NCBI GenBank assembly: GCA_013398295.1 | Contig: VZSF01003002.1 | Coordinates: 489,905 to 553,904 of the forward strand | Direction: 5' to 3' | Length of the DNA stretch: 64,000 nucleotides | From: Chionis minor | Lineage: Eukaryota; Chordata; Aves; Charadriiformes; Chionididae | Shown: positions 1-11,400 of the stretch, piece by piece | Position numbering within the stretch: the first letter of the stretch is position 1 | Layout: every line of letters begins with the position of its first letter | Position numbers and translations under genes: made by a program | Notes under the pieces: generated by a model | Seen by the model: only the letters and a program-made list of their open reading frames with translations | What the model was told of the DNA's origin: nothing | The model's database searches: none

Positions 1-987
1 TTCTTTTTGGAATTCTCCAAATTCATAATAAAATGAAAGTCTGTGATTTCCCCTAATAATAACTTCTATATATACTTAGTACTCAGTTATTATTCATGCT
101 TTTATGTTCTTACACTGCGTGAAGTACACTTTACACTTTACTGTGTCACCTTTTATAAGAAATTCTACTTTTTCTTACCTTTTGGTGAAATAATGTATGA
201 TAGTTCTTCAGTTTTATAGTTCCCTGGGGACTTCCTGGGTATTTAAAAGATGAGCTTGCTGTCGGCCTCCATATCTCTGCCTTTTTATTTGAAGGAAGTA
301 TTGGCATCTTAATTTCTAAGCTCAGGTGTAGGAGTGCATTCATACAAATTTCATACGAAGCTTGTGCCAACATGTATTGGGTATGTAACAGTAATAACAC
401 TTTTCTAGGTAAATAATATGTAAATGGTGTAGTTTGGAAAGCACAGACTTTGAGGGAGTTTCTTAATAAACAATTACAACATTGAGTTATTGGGATTTGT
501 ATCTTATTCTTACTCCCATGAAAGGTGCGGGTTGGTTTTTTTCAGCATCATGCAATCCTGAGCTGGCCTCAGCGCTGGTGAATGAGTCCCCTGGGGCGCA
601 TGGGGGGAACATGGGAGGGCTCGCTGCGATCCCACTGCCCATTGAACCGGGGACAGGTTTATCCAGTGGCTAGTGGGGCAGGGAGCTGGGATGAGCTTGT
701 GGAGTGACTTGGAGAACGGAGCTGGAGGGGAAAGGGGACCCCGAGGGGAAGGCGCCTCCCATTGCCTCAATTGGGTGGTATCATTTTGTGAGTCCTCCTA
801 CAACCTGTGTGCGTGATACCTCCTCAGGGGTTAGTGTATACATGTATCTTAAGGCCAGACTAGCTTTACAGAAACTCTCTAACTTATTACCTCCTCGGGC
901 GGTGGCGCATTAATGCGAAGTGCATGCGTGGAAACGCAGAAGGCTCCTGACCTGCCTGATGCCCGGCAGTCAAGTTAAGTGAGCATG
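1..987. other. unique non-coding DNA, no gene seen
   Basis: I see no gene, repeat family or promoter here. On the minus strand a donor-like site reads AAAAG then GTAAGA (junction near 177/178) at the end of a short open frame. No convincing acceptor lies upstream of it, so I do not call an exon. The rest is ordinary AT-rich sequence with a moderately GC-rich patch at about 560-780. Confidence 0.6.
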
Positions 988-1019
988 AAATCATTAACAC
1001 AGGGCTGTGTTAATGATTT
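988..1019. repeat. near-perfect 32-bp palindrome (15-bp arms, 2-bp centre)
   Basis: The left arm AAATCATTAACACAG (988-1002) is the exact reverse complement of the right arm CTGTGTTAATGATTT (1005-1019), and only GG separates them. The pairing stops cleanly at both ends. Each arm contains an ATTAAC/GTTAAT half-site of the kind bound by HNF1-type homeodomains, but that is motif resemblance only. There is no coding frame around it and no sign of a transposon flank. Confidence 0.9.
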
Positions 1020-2884
1020 GTTCGGACTCATGTTATAACTCCAAATGCTTGCGGTGACCATAATGTTAACGGGTGTAAAGAGGTTGTTGGCTTGCAAGTG
1101 CTTACTGGCATGGCACTTTCAGATCCGTGCACTGCCCCGTGCGAGCGGGGACGGTCCATCAGATGCAGCAGAAATGGCCTCGCTCTTGCCAAGCTGTTTT
1201 TCTGGAGAATCTCTTTTCCACCCACATCCACCCTGACAGTTTTTTGTAGGTCTGGTGGCTCTTTGTGGTGATCTGTTTCAGATGTGTGCTGCTTTTTTTC
1301 ATAGGTGAGTTCGAAGCTGACCTTTTGCTGTGAATCCATTTTTTTCCTGTACTTAAAAACAACGGCACCAAAATAAAAAGTCATCCCAAAGTTTTGTGTC
1401 AGCGCTTGCTCTAGGAACAGCCTTGTTTGAAGCAAATCCTGCAATGGGTTTTGCAAAGGTCTGAAGAATGAGAAGTACTTAGTGAATGTTTTCCTCATTT
1501 AAAAAATATTTTTGGCTTGTCATTACTCTGTGACTTGGCCTGCACACTCCAAATTTATTTGTCTCTGTTGGTCTTGGCTGCGGTGCGCGTCTTCTGCTAA
1601 TCTGGGCGAGTTAATGAGTTAAGTGCAGTTAGTTATTAAAGCAGCTGCCCAGCACTAGTGTTGCAGAGAGCCTTGCAGCCGCCCTGCCGGCCTCAGCCCA
1701 TGCGAGGGGCAGGGGGAGCCGCTGCCGGGGTTGCGGGGACAGGGGTGATGCACAGGGATGCCATGCCGAGCCCACCGAGGACCGTTCCCCAGCATCCATG
1801 GCTGTTTCCCCCCCAAATCACCGGTTTCATCATGGTTCCTCTGGTTACGGCCCCGCTCCGCTCCATGGCTTACCTTGCACCTGGAATAGGGGGTTGCCTG
1901 CCCAAAACTGTGCGTGCTTTCTTCCCAGAGACACTAGTAAAAAGTATTATGCCGCAGTACAAATCCTGCCTGCCCCGTATCCTTAGACGGTCATGGTGCT
2001 ACTACTCAAAAAAAAAAAATAAAGTACTTAATTCACTGAAAAGACTTGCATTGTGCCTGATGAGGTTTCCCAGCAGTGATGGATTGCCAGGAGCAGTGGG
2101 CACGGAGGGAGCAGTAGGTGGGTCTTCCTCCGCACTTTCATTATCCCTTCAAGGCCTTATTAGATGGTGCCTGCTTTTTCTTAGGAAATCAATCTTTCAG
2201 TGTGATGGTTCAGTCAGCATTGCGGCCTCAGTAAAGCCCTTAAGAAGTTGGTATGCCTATAAAATGGAAGGGGCTGGGTTGTCTTTTTTTTAAATTTTGA
2301 AGTCAGTTGTTTTCACACCTAGCAGATACGTGCCCCCTGCGTTGGTACAGCCCCTCATTTTTGTTCAAAAGAGCAAAGCAAACAAGAAACTCTTTTACCT
2401 CGGTAAAGGTCTTGCTACGTTAAATACATCTTTTTAGTGTTGAATTCTGCTTTTTAGTCTGAATTTAGACTTACCATTAGATGCTTCTATGTCTTTTCCC
2501 ACTAGGTTCAAGCATGCTGGAAACCTCTTTCCTCTGTAACAACCTGAATGTTGCTAATGAGTCACCTCTGAGCTCTCTTGGGTAAATAAGAAAGTCGTTC
2601 AATATCGCTTCATTTCCTCAATCTCAGCTGAAGTTTGTAGCACTTTCTTGAATCCAATCCTGCTGCAATCTGTCAGTATTTTCCCCTGACGGACAGGCAG
2701 CCATGGGGATGGGGCACGGTGCTCCCACAACAGCTTCACCTCTGCTGTCGATCCTCATCCTTTTTTCCTTAGACTTTGCTGGTACGCCTGAGATTTTTCT
2801 TCTGGGTGCATGGGTTTAATGTAATTCAGAAGAGCCCTCTTTATCAGGCAACTCAAGATGACTTAAATAATTGACACATCCACA
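1020..2884. other. unique non-coding DNA with a GC-rich patch
   Basis: No recognisable gene. A GC-richer stretch at about 1655-1880 has scattered CpG but is too short and too CpG-poor for a CpG-island promoter. The open frames across it (1658-2293 on plus, 1028-1498 on minus) have proline/serine-rich or mixed composition with no domain, and look like chance frames. An A-run lies near 2009-2020. Confidence 0.6.
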
Positions 2885-3300
2885 GTTGTGTTTATCCCCC
2901 AATTTTCACCCATCTCAAACTGTTACCAAAAATCGACTGGCGTTTTCTTTCAGATCATTGATGAAAATGCGGAGCAGTTTTGTGTCAGAAAACAGATCCC
3001 TGTAGGCCCCATTAAAAAAGCTACTGTTGGATGATGAATCCCCTTTATGATTAGAGGGTTTTCATTCATGTGTGTGAACTCGCTGTCAGCTGCTTTTTAA
3101 TCAATTTAGCATTGGCCGCATTGGTTTTGTGTAAGTGCCTTTAAAAAGTCAGGGTGCTGTATGGAGTTTTGTCCTGGGGCTGTAGATGGCTTCCACCCTT
3201 CAAGCTCATGGTTCCATCAGAAAACAGCAACAAGTTTGCTTGATCAGACCTACTCCCTGTAAAACCATGTTGATTAGAGTTAATTACGTTATCGTCTTTT
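2885..3300 (-). mobile_element. ancient CR1-type LINE, reverse-transcriptase fragment
   Basis: This is a relic of the ORF2 reverse transcriptase of a CR1-like non-LTR retrotransposon, read on the minus strand. The landmarks come in the family order. VINSNQHGFT lies at 3287-3258, and its frame runs on to about 3207. IQHPDFLKALT at 3162-3130 sits at the place of the catalytic motif A (family form DFSKAFDT). GLQGSVF at 3011-2988 matches family GVPQGSVL. LLRIFINDL is at 2977-2951. DG-stop-KLGD at 2914-2891 stands where FADDTKLGD carries the catalytic Asp pair. At least two frame changes and several stops show it is long dead. The motifs and their spacing are seen directly; assignment to CR1 rather than a sister LINE clade rests on family knowledge. 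Neither end of the element is visible. Confidence 0.82.
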
Positions 3301-3891
3301 CATTAAGAGCATAACTTCGATTGCTGTGTTTAGAAGTTAAGGGGAGTCTATTTAATTTATTTTAAATAATACTTAGGATGAGTCCAGACTGCAGTTTGTA
3401 ACACATGGAAAATGTGATTTATTTGTTTCCCACAAGCTTTCATCCATAAATTCACGAGTGTGTGGAATGATGAGCTGCGATTTACTGGCCGAGCCATTCC
3501 TGACTGTCTGCCTTTTCTTTATTTCTCAATTCATGTCCTAAAAAAAATAAAAATGACATGACATATTATGGGTTTTAAAAGGGTGTTTGTGTGTGTTCTT
3601 TCCCCTTAGTTCTCTCTTCTGTCTTCTCTCTACTAGAGAGCTTGACAGACTGTTTTAGCATTACTGATTGCAATAACACACCAACCAAAATTCATCCATG
3701 AAACACAACTATAGTGCTGATTTCAAAAGCTTTAACAAAAGGCGTCCCATCTGGAGCATCTAAAGCTCTCGTATGGTTTGTTTTAGAGTGTGAAAATTGA
3801 AACACTTCATTCTGAGAACCCAGAAGTAAAATTGGTTTTGATGTATAATGTACTCAACAGTTGTTTTCCAACACACTTCATTTTTCTTTTC

Positions 3892-3908
3892 TTTTTTTTT
3901 TTTTTTTT
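3892..3908. repeat. poly-T homopolymer (17)
   Basis: An uninterrupted run of 17 T, preceded by a T/C-rich lead-in. It could be the antisense tail of an old retrotransposon, but the sequence next to it gives no element that I recognise. Confidence 0.9.
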
Positions 3909-4713
3909 ATGGCTAGTGCTATAATTTATAAACAATTGAGGATGCCATCCCATTCCTTACAATTTTCATTTTGGTTACTTCCGTTATGCTGTATTAAGCC
4001 TTGAATGAAAACAAAATTTACATGGCAATGATAAGCCGCTCTGGGTTTGATACTGCTCCAGATTATTTTATTTTATTGAGACATTTATTATTTCCATTTC
4101 TCTGTCTAGTTACATGGTTACCAATGACATATTCTGTTTAACAGACTAATAAAGTGCATTTCTGTGGCACTTTCCATCCATTGATCTGGAAGTACTTTCC
4201 TGCCATTCCCTGCAGACAGAGGAGGCATTGTTATCCTAGCAAAGGCGAAAATTAGCCCCAGAGAGGATAGGTATGGGACTCAGCAGCAAAGTGGTTCGTT
4301 ACCCTTACTTTTACCTTACTGCCCAAATCTGTGACCTAGCCAGAGCACTACCCAATGTCGTCGATTTGTGTGCCTAGGAGGAGGGCTGAAGAAACGAAAC
4401 CATCACCAGCTAGCAGGTCCAGGGTTTCCAAAGGCTTCAATCTCATCAGAAGGTTGTGATGCATGGCTTGCTGACCTCCCTGGGAACCTTGTGTCCCGAA
4501 AAGCTGCGCCGTCCAGCTGTTAGATGAGACCTGAGACCCCTCCTGGCTCATGCCCATTGATTCGGGATGCACACATCAAGCAGCCCACAGGCGTTGTTAT
4601 CAGCATCTGCTGAAGATTAGAGGATGGGTGAGGAGGGCATTGAGGAGCTGGCGAGAACAGACCTCTTCTGTGTCATTAGACAGCTTGCATCACTCTCATG
4701 TCAGCTCATTTTC

Positions 4714-4733
4714 TTTTTTTTTTTTTTTTTTTT
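4714..4733. repeat. poly-T homopolymer (20)
   Basis: An uninterrupted run of 20 T followed by GACACAG. No recognisable element is attached. Length in the assembly may be imprecise because homopolymers are error-prone. Confidence 0.9.
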
Positions 4734-7700
4734 GACACAGCAGATTTTTAAACAGTTGAATTTCTGTGGCTTTATTAAGTCCACTGCCATGTATTTCAAC
4801 CTAAAGGAGTAATTCCCTGCACCAAAATGAGTCAAGGAGATTGCTGCAGGCTGGTGGTTTAGTCATCAAGTGATGATGTGTTTTTGTGACTTCACTTAAC
4901 AGGAAAACATGGTAAAAAGAACAATTTTATATTTGAAATGTTCCAAGTTTGTATTCACAGAGTTTGAAGAACTGAGGATTTGACAAAGCAAGCTGTGGGT
5001 GCATTAAGACGGCGGCAGCCCTTCTCTCCCAGTGCTTGCATGGACTGTTCTGGAAAATGGACTGTGCAGGCACGAGCACACTGAGAGGTGCAGTCAGTGA
5101 CATTTAGCAGAGGAAACTCTGACAGCTCAAATTCAGGTGACAGCAAAAAACCTGAATAATGAAGCAATTTAATAGTTGCACATTTTTGTTGAACTCCTGG
5201 TAGCAAAGTGCTCCACCAGCCTGGGACATGAAGGCTGTGATTTAGTCCTCTGAGAGCAGTGAAACGAAACTGTGAGCCTGATGGCAATGTAGTGCTTTGT
5301 GCCTGGGATGAAGCCTGGCTTTTGGGAAGGTCACTTAGCAGTGCAAAACAACCCTAAAGCTAATTTTCTGGGTGCTATCTGCTCTCAATGCACGAGTTTC
5401 CTTCAAAGCTTCTGGCTTAAGACAGGGAACTGTGGGGGATGTATTTGGGCAGCCAGCACAGGCTTGTGGGAAGACAGATGAAGGTAAGCGACAGCGAAGC
5501 ACCGGCACAGTCCTACAGCCAGTGCTGCTGAGATTCCATCTCTGTGCAGAGTTTCACTCTCTCTCTCTTGGTCCTTAACAAGAAACAGAGGGAAGAGACC
5601 TGCGATGTGGGAAATAATAGCTCTGGTATGAGTACAGAAGTACTTTTGCCAGCTCAGTGCCTTTCCCTGCTGAGTTCTATGGTTTTGTTTTGCTACGCAT
5701 GTGGCTGCATGCCCTTTCTCCCTGTGGAAGCATCCTCCCAAGGGATGCCTGCTGGAAGCATTGGTGGTACCTTAGGGACACTCTTGGTTTTGAACGTGGT
5801 GGTAATTAGCAGATAGCACAGGAAGGTGGGAAAGATTTTCTCTGAGCACGCGGTGCTCACTAGTTTACTTGTCCATATTCTTCTTTGCTACTGCAAAAGA
5901 AGGAAAACTGCAAGTATGGTGACACTAGATTTCCATGTAGGTTATTTCCTCTCATTCAAAAATAAGGAGAGCATGAGGGAGATTTGTGTCAACGGAGAAT
6001 CCTCCTGAGCATATCTCCTTTTTAAAATATTAAGAGCATAGAAAAAATGTGATTTCCCCTTAGAATCAAGTAACTCATCCGTTCCAGGCAGAATTTCAAG
6101 CTGTTTCATCTTGGACAATAGTGATGGAGGCATGCCCAAAGAAGAGATGATTTGCAGTGTCATTTGCATTGCTGTCTTAGTGGACACCCTGAAGGGAAGA
6201 TCGTTTTTGTGTTAAGGATGGTTGTTCCCCCTTACTAACAAGGTGTTCTTCTAAGTGATTTCAGTGTTTTTCATGTTTTCTGCAAATACAGCAATGTTGT
6301 TAATACCAGTCTTGATGAAGGAAGAAGTTGATATTACTCATTTACGCAGGAATGATTCTCCTCTCCTCCCCTTCACCAAAAGTAGAAGAGTATAAAGTAC
6401 CTCTGGGGAGAGTTTTATATGCAAACTTTCATGTGGTTTTAAAAGGTGGGAGATTTCAAACTGATACCTTTTCACCTGTGGATATCAATGAATGGATAGC
6501 ACTACACTGTTTTTTTCCTAGCAGCAGAAAAGAAATGGAGGGGAAGGAAGGTCAGCGATTAGAGAGGAATGTCTTGACCTCTATTCCAGACTTAAGTGAA
6601 AAAATATGAGAAATACCATCTAAACTGCCAAAACCACCTGTGGATAAGTGCTGGCTGTGGTAGTTAAGCTGTCATTCATGAAAACTGAGGAAAGGCAGAG
6701 GGATGGCTGTTTACTTTAAACATCTTGAGGAAAGAGAGGATTTCCATGACAACACAGAGTTCAATGCTAGCACTGTATGATAACCAAAAAAACGTCTCTT
6801 TCAACATACCTTGCTGAGTCTCCTGACTTAGCTCCTCTGTCACCTAAGCATTTTAGTTGAGGATGTTGAGCATGCATGGAAAGAGTTAGGATGAAATGTT
6901 TGAACCAGTGGAAATGCGCCACAGCATCAGTACCTTGCCGTTCTGGTTAACTGCTAATACAGCAGGATCAAGAATTTTTGCCAGTGATTTACAATCTGAT
7001 GTGGGCATGTCTGGTCCAAAATTTACCCCTCTGCAAAACGCATTAAATGCTTGCTTTACAGAGATGTTGTGACATTTGTGTCCTGCTATTTTTAAGTTCT
7101 CAGATTATAGACACCCTGCAAAGTGACCCCTGTTTTTAAAAGTAACCAATTCCCAGCCATGCTTCTATAGTGGTTTTGAAGATATTACAGCCACATATTT
7201 TGGGAAATAACATGGAAATAGGCAAGGAAGTCACAATCCCCATGGCGAAAAGTACTCTGCTGCGTGTTGTCCATCCTGTGTGATCCCAGCCATCAGCTGT
7301 ACAGGAACGGTTGTTTTATAGGAACAGTGACAGTAGACTGACCCATGAAGTATAATTTCATTGTCTTCTGACAAAGGTAATTAACTGGATTAGAAGTTTG
7401 GGGAACTTACATGTCTCGGAGGACCGGTAAGAATAAGCCAAGATACGGCTATTACTAATCAAGGTGAGAGTGTTTGCCTGCCAATGTTTTTGCACGCTGT
7501 TGATGTCAGCCCCCGAACTGAAGGAGGTAGGGGGAGAGATCTTTTTAAGATCTTGATGAACGCCTCTCATTCCCGCACTGATTACGGGAGAGGTAGTGAG
7601 AATTGGAGATTTCAGACTTTAAAATGACTAATGTGTGTGTGGGCAGACTTGCTGTATGTGCAGGGTACCTCTTTCCTTTCCAGCTATCCGAGGCTCTGTC

Positions 7701-8053
7701 TGTACAACCCTTTTCCTTGCTGTTGCTCTCCCAATATTACCACTGTTTCACCTTCACATCAGTGCTAGCAAGATGGAGACAGTTAATCTGGGTCAAGTAC
7801 ACCGGAGAGCTGCTCATTCGTAAGACATTTACCCATCATCAAACCATTTCCATGTTTGGACAACCAAATAGTAAAAATGTTGTCAGTTGCCAATATTTTT
7901 GTCTGCCGTTTGTTTTGCTCCTCTTTTTATCATGGAAAGATTTCCTGGAGGGTGAAGGGTGATTTGACTTTTGCCGGGCAGTTGCGGGACTGTGCAGCCA
8001 CTCTCCTCCCTTTCTGCCTCTCAGGTGGCTGCTGCATCTGAGCCTGTCCTCTG

Positions 8054-8093
8054 CTTTCTCCTCCTCCTCTTTTTTTTTTTCCTCTTCTTTCCT
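8054..8093. repeat. 40-nt uninterrupted pyrimidine tract
   Basis: Every base from 8054 to 8093 is C or T: CTCC-type triplets, then about eleven T, then CCTCTTCTTTCCT. The other strand is pure purine, which can adopt triplex (H-DNA) structure. It could also serve as a polypyrimidine tract, but no AG acceptor with an open exon follows closely. Confidence 0.85.
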
Positions 8094-8254
8094 ATCTGCT
8101 ACTTTATTTTAATAGTCTGGTGTAACTACCCAAGACCAGCAACGTGACTGTAATACAAAGACAAATTAGAAGCGCTGCTTTCAGCTTTCTGCTAGTGAAG
8201 TTTGCCAGGTCTCGCTGCGACAGATAAGGCCATATTAAGTCTCTTTAATGATAT

Positions 8255-8275
8255 TTGCCAAATACTACTTGGCAA
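8255..8275. repeat. 7-bp inverted repeat with NFI-like half-sites
   Basis: TTGCCAA (8255-8261) and TTGGCAA (8269-8275) are exact reverse complements separated by 7 bp. Each arm contains the nuclear factor I half-site (GCCAA/TTGGC), but the order is inverted compared with the classical TTGGC-N5-GCCAA site. Binding is only a suggestion. Confidence 0.6.
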
Positions 8276-8280
8276 GAGAG

Positions 8281-8325
8281 AAGAATGCCCAAGGAGAAAC
8301 AGAAATTTCTTTCTTAGGCATTCTT
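8281..8325. repeat. 45-nt imperfect hairpin
   Basis: AAGAATGCC (8281-8289) pairs exactly with GGCATTCTT (8317-8325). Inside that, AAG (8291-8293) pairs with CTT (8313-8315), and AGAAA (8295-8299) pairs with TTTCT (8306-8310), leaving a six-base loop. The stem totals about 18 pairs with small bulges, so it is shorter than a usual animal pre-miRNA. It lies six bases after the NFI-like inverted repeat. Confidence 0.65.
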
Positions 8326-8437
8326 TTTCCCTTTGTGCTTTAACTTAAACAAATTTCGAAAACAACTTAAGGTCATCTACAACTCTTTATTTGTTCCACA
8401 AAAGAAATGTAATATCCTTAAATACCATTTGAACTGT

Positions 8438-8471
8438 GATATATGGATATATAGATATATGAATATATATG
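8438..8471. repeat. AT-rich tandem repeat, about four copies of GATATATG
   Basis: Four adjacent 8-bp units (GATATATG, GATATATA, GATATATG, AATATATA) make a short degenerate minisatellite. No gene is associated. Confidence 0.75.
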
Positions 8472-11400
8472 CTTTCTCCTTTAAAAACCGTGACATAAAA
8501 AGAAGATATTGAGGATTTTTTAACTTGTGGCTTTAACAGATACTAATTATTTTATGTGACATTTATTTGTTAATGTATTAAAAGCTTTGTGTGTGTGCAC
8601 TGCTTGTTTTGTAGAAAGAAGCAAGGAGAGCTTGATATAAAATCCCAAACTGCAGTTAATAGTGCAGTTATTCATTCTTTAGTTCTTTGACCAAGAGCAA
8701 GCGATTGGGAAAAAATGGTTTAAATCAACCCAAAGCAATTCTTTCTTGCCCGAAAAGAAAAAAACCCATGCATCTTGTTCCAGTGTTTTGTCTTTCCCTG
8801 TGTCACATTTCATCTTCAAGCTCCGCAATAAAAGCAAATGAGATAAAAGCCTGGGTTAGAAAACCAAAGAGGGAGGGTGAACCCATTGCCTTTTTACTCA
8901 GTTGCAGATAATTACACCACTAACCCAAGATGTGAGAGGCTCAATTCCCTTTACTGCCTGGGGGGACTTGAACCCATTTCCAGGAACAGTTCCTATAAAT
9001 GTGAATGGGAGCGGCTGATCCCAGAATACCCTTTTTGCTTTGCCAATGGTGTTCCCACTTTGCACAGCTTACTTAAATATTCATTAAGCAAGGAGAAAAG
9101 CGAGCTCTCTGCCGTGGAGCTGGATGCAAAGCGGTGCCCGGGGAGCTGTGGTCCTTGGCTCATCAGCCCACTGCTGAACAGCCCCCACATGGGGGCTGCA
9201 GCATCACCCACACCCCGAGTTGTCCCACTTTGGGGACTGGAGGTAATGCAGTTCCCTGTGCCCACAGACTTCTCTGTTTGTTCTGAGACAGTTTGGGATC
9301 CATAGTGCCCGACCACACTGTTACCGTACACGGATGCTGTAAGAGTGATGGCTGCGTATCCACCCGGCTTCCTGACAAGAGGTCCAGGTGCGTCGCGGCT
9401 TTGTGCAGCGGGCTTGACGGATGGAGGAGGCTGATGTCAGCTCCCTGCCCAGGGTGGTGCTATCTGTAGGGTCTTCAGCCAGGGAATGGCAGTTCCCGAC
9501 CGAGTCCCCGCTTGGGGGCACAAAGTTTGGCATCGCCGCTGAGGGACCCAGCTCTTAAAGTGCATTTCCTTCTCTCCCCTTGTCCCACAGCATTTCAGGA
9601 ATTTGGAACCTTTGCTTTCTTGATTTTTATTAAATGTACCTGGACATCAAAGCATTCTGGAAACAGTGCAGGGTTTTTTTGTCATTTTTGTTAAGGCACC
9701 TTGAAACTTAATTTCCCGGTAAATTGCTACATGTGTCCCAACTCTAATTAACTGGTTAGTATTGCAACAGTGATCAAGGCCTTTAAAACACTCTGCGTAG
9801 GAGCCATCTCCCCCAGCTTTATCAGCACATTATATCATCCAAGTCTAACCTTATCTTTGCACTGCTCTTAATAACTGCTTGTCTGCTTTCCCCATAAATA
9901 CCTAACCCCTTCCATCTATGCAGTCCCTTTTACTTTGGGAAAAAAAAAAAAAACCCAACGTGAAAGTTAGCATCTTGTTCCCTTATAAGTCCTTTAGGGG
10001 AGTGAGACCTGCAAATTATTACCACTGACTTCTTCAGGATGGGTCGTCACTTCTGGCTCCCAGGACCACAACTCTATATGGGTACCTCATTTCCCCATAT
10101 CATTATTCCCATCTATCTCCATTTGTCTCCTGCTTTCCTTGACATGTCTTAATTTTGCTTCTGTCCCCGATTCCATACCTAAAAGGAACTCGACCCCTCC
10201 TTTGGAGCTCCAGCTGTTACGCCAGTAAAAATATTTTGTAATGTTTTATGTGTACTTAACACGGTGAGTTATTTCTTAGGTTTGTGTTTATATGCAATCC
10301 CTTATAAATTACAATTATTTGTAATCCCTCTGGGAAAAAAAAAAAAGGTAGCTAATCTCATTTATAGATAATGTGAAAGCATATACAAATTTCATAAGCA
10401 TTTTAGCTTGTATAAATAAGCCAAAATAAAATATTTACATGTAAATACTATGAGGATGTTTCTGTCTCTTCTAATACTATCAGTTTTATCTATACCTCCA
10501 GGTGTTTTGTCCTCTCATTTGTCATCACTATCTTGATGATGTTAAAAAAATAACTATTACAAAGTATTTTAAGGAGAAGAAAATCAGTATTGTTTAAATA
10601 TTGAACTTTTTATTTCTGTTCCTTTGAAACTCAGAGAAACAAAGGCTCTGTACGAAAATTTAATTTACTGCAATCCAAACTGTATACAATGATATCTTTA
10701 AAAAAAATTTGATAACAGAATTAAGCCAAATGAGTGAAAAATAAATGCACAAGTTCATAAAATAAGCTATTTTAAATCCTGCTAAGTAAATAGAAACATA
10801 TTAGTTTAACAGAGTCAGTCTGCTCTCAGTCAACTCCATTTAAAGTAGGATATATCAGAATCAGACTTAAGATCTTCAGAAACTTTAAGTCGATTTATTC
10901 AAGTCAATGGAGCCACCTACAGATTTGACCCTGAATATCTGATAAGATATACAGCCCAAATTTTCAAAAGCGTGTATATTAGATAAGCGTTTGCAGTGCA
11001 AATCACGTTTTGTACTAAAATGTATTTCCTGGAAGAGTATATTTTTATAAATGCAACTTTGAAAGAGATAATATTTATTCCTGTGCTGCTTCACCACCAT
11101 GCTGCTCACTGCTCAAAGCCTGGCTCTTACACGGCAGAAGACTTCAACGCTCAGTATTTGATTTGGCAGTGAAAGGTGGCACTGGGACTAGCCGGGAAGT
11201 GTTGTACCTGAAGGAATTTCACTCTCTAAGGAATGAGATAAGTCCTACTGACTTCCTCATGACTTGGCTGCAGGTTTTTGTGGTCGTTCCTCCCCCCTCT
11301 TTGCCATCAGTGTGGTGTCAGACCCATGTCAGAGGAGAAGTCTGATCTTCCATTTCAGTAATGAGCTGTTTTCTGAATCCAGCCCTTGGGTGACACCTTC

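Larger units (their letters stand above)
3301..8053. other. unique non-coding DNA with two poly-T tracts
   Basis: No gene recognised. Simple repeats are T17 at 3892-3908 and T20 at 4714-4733. A strong pyrimidine tract plus AG lies near 3648, and a donor-like AAG-GTAAGC is at 5481-5488. No open stretch between plausible splice sites resembles a known protein. The frames of 60-119 codons in this interval show no domain or compositional bias and are probably chance. Confidence 0.55.

Noticed and set aside
1302..1325. GTTCGAAGC, a match to the tRNA B-box
   Set aside because: The five-base T-stem is missing, and there is no A-box or acceptor stem at the required distance.
1658..2293. 211-codon open frame in a GC-rich patch
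   Set aside because: It runs through a lysine-rich stretch made by an A-run and shows no family resemblance. GC-rich DNA has fewer stops, so chance is likely.
2505..2580. Possible exon after CTTTTCCCACTAG
   Set aside because: One of three frames is open, but the donor (GG-GTAAAT) is weak and phases do not match. Weaker than the 42494 candidate.
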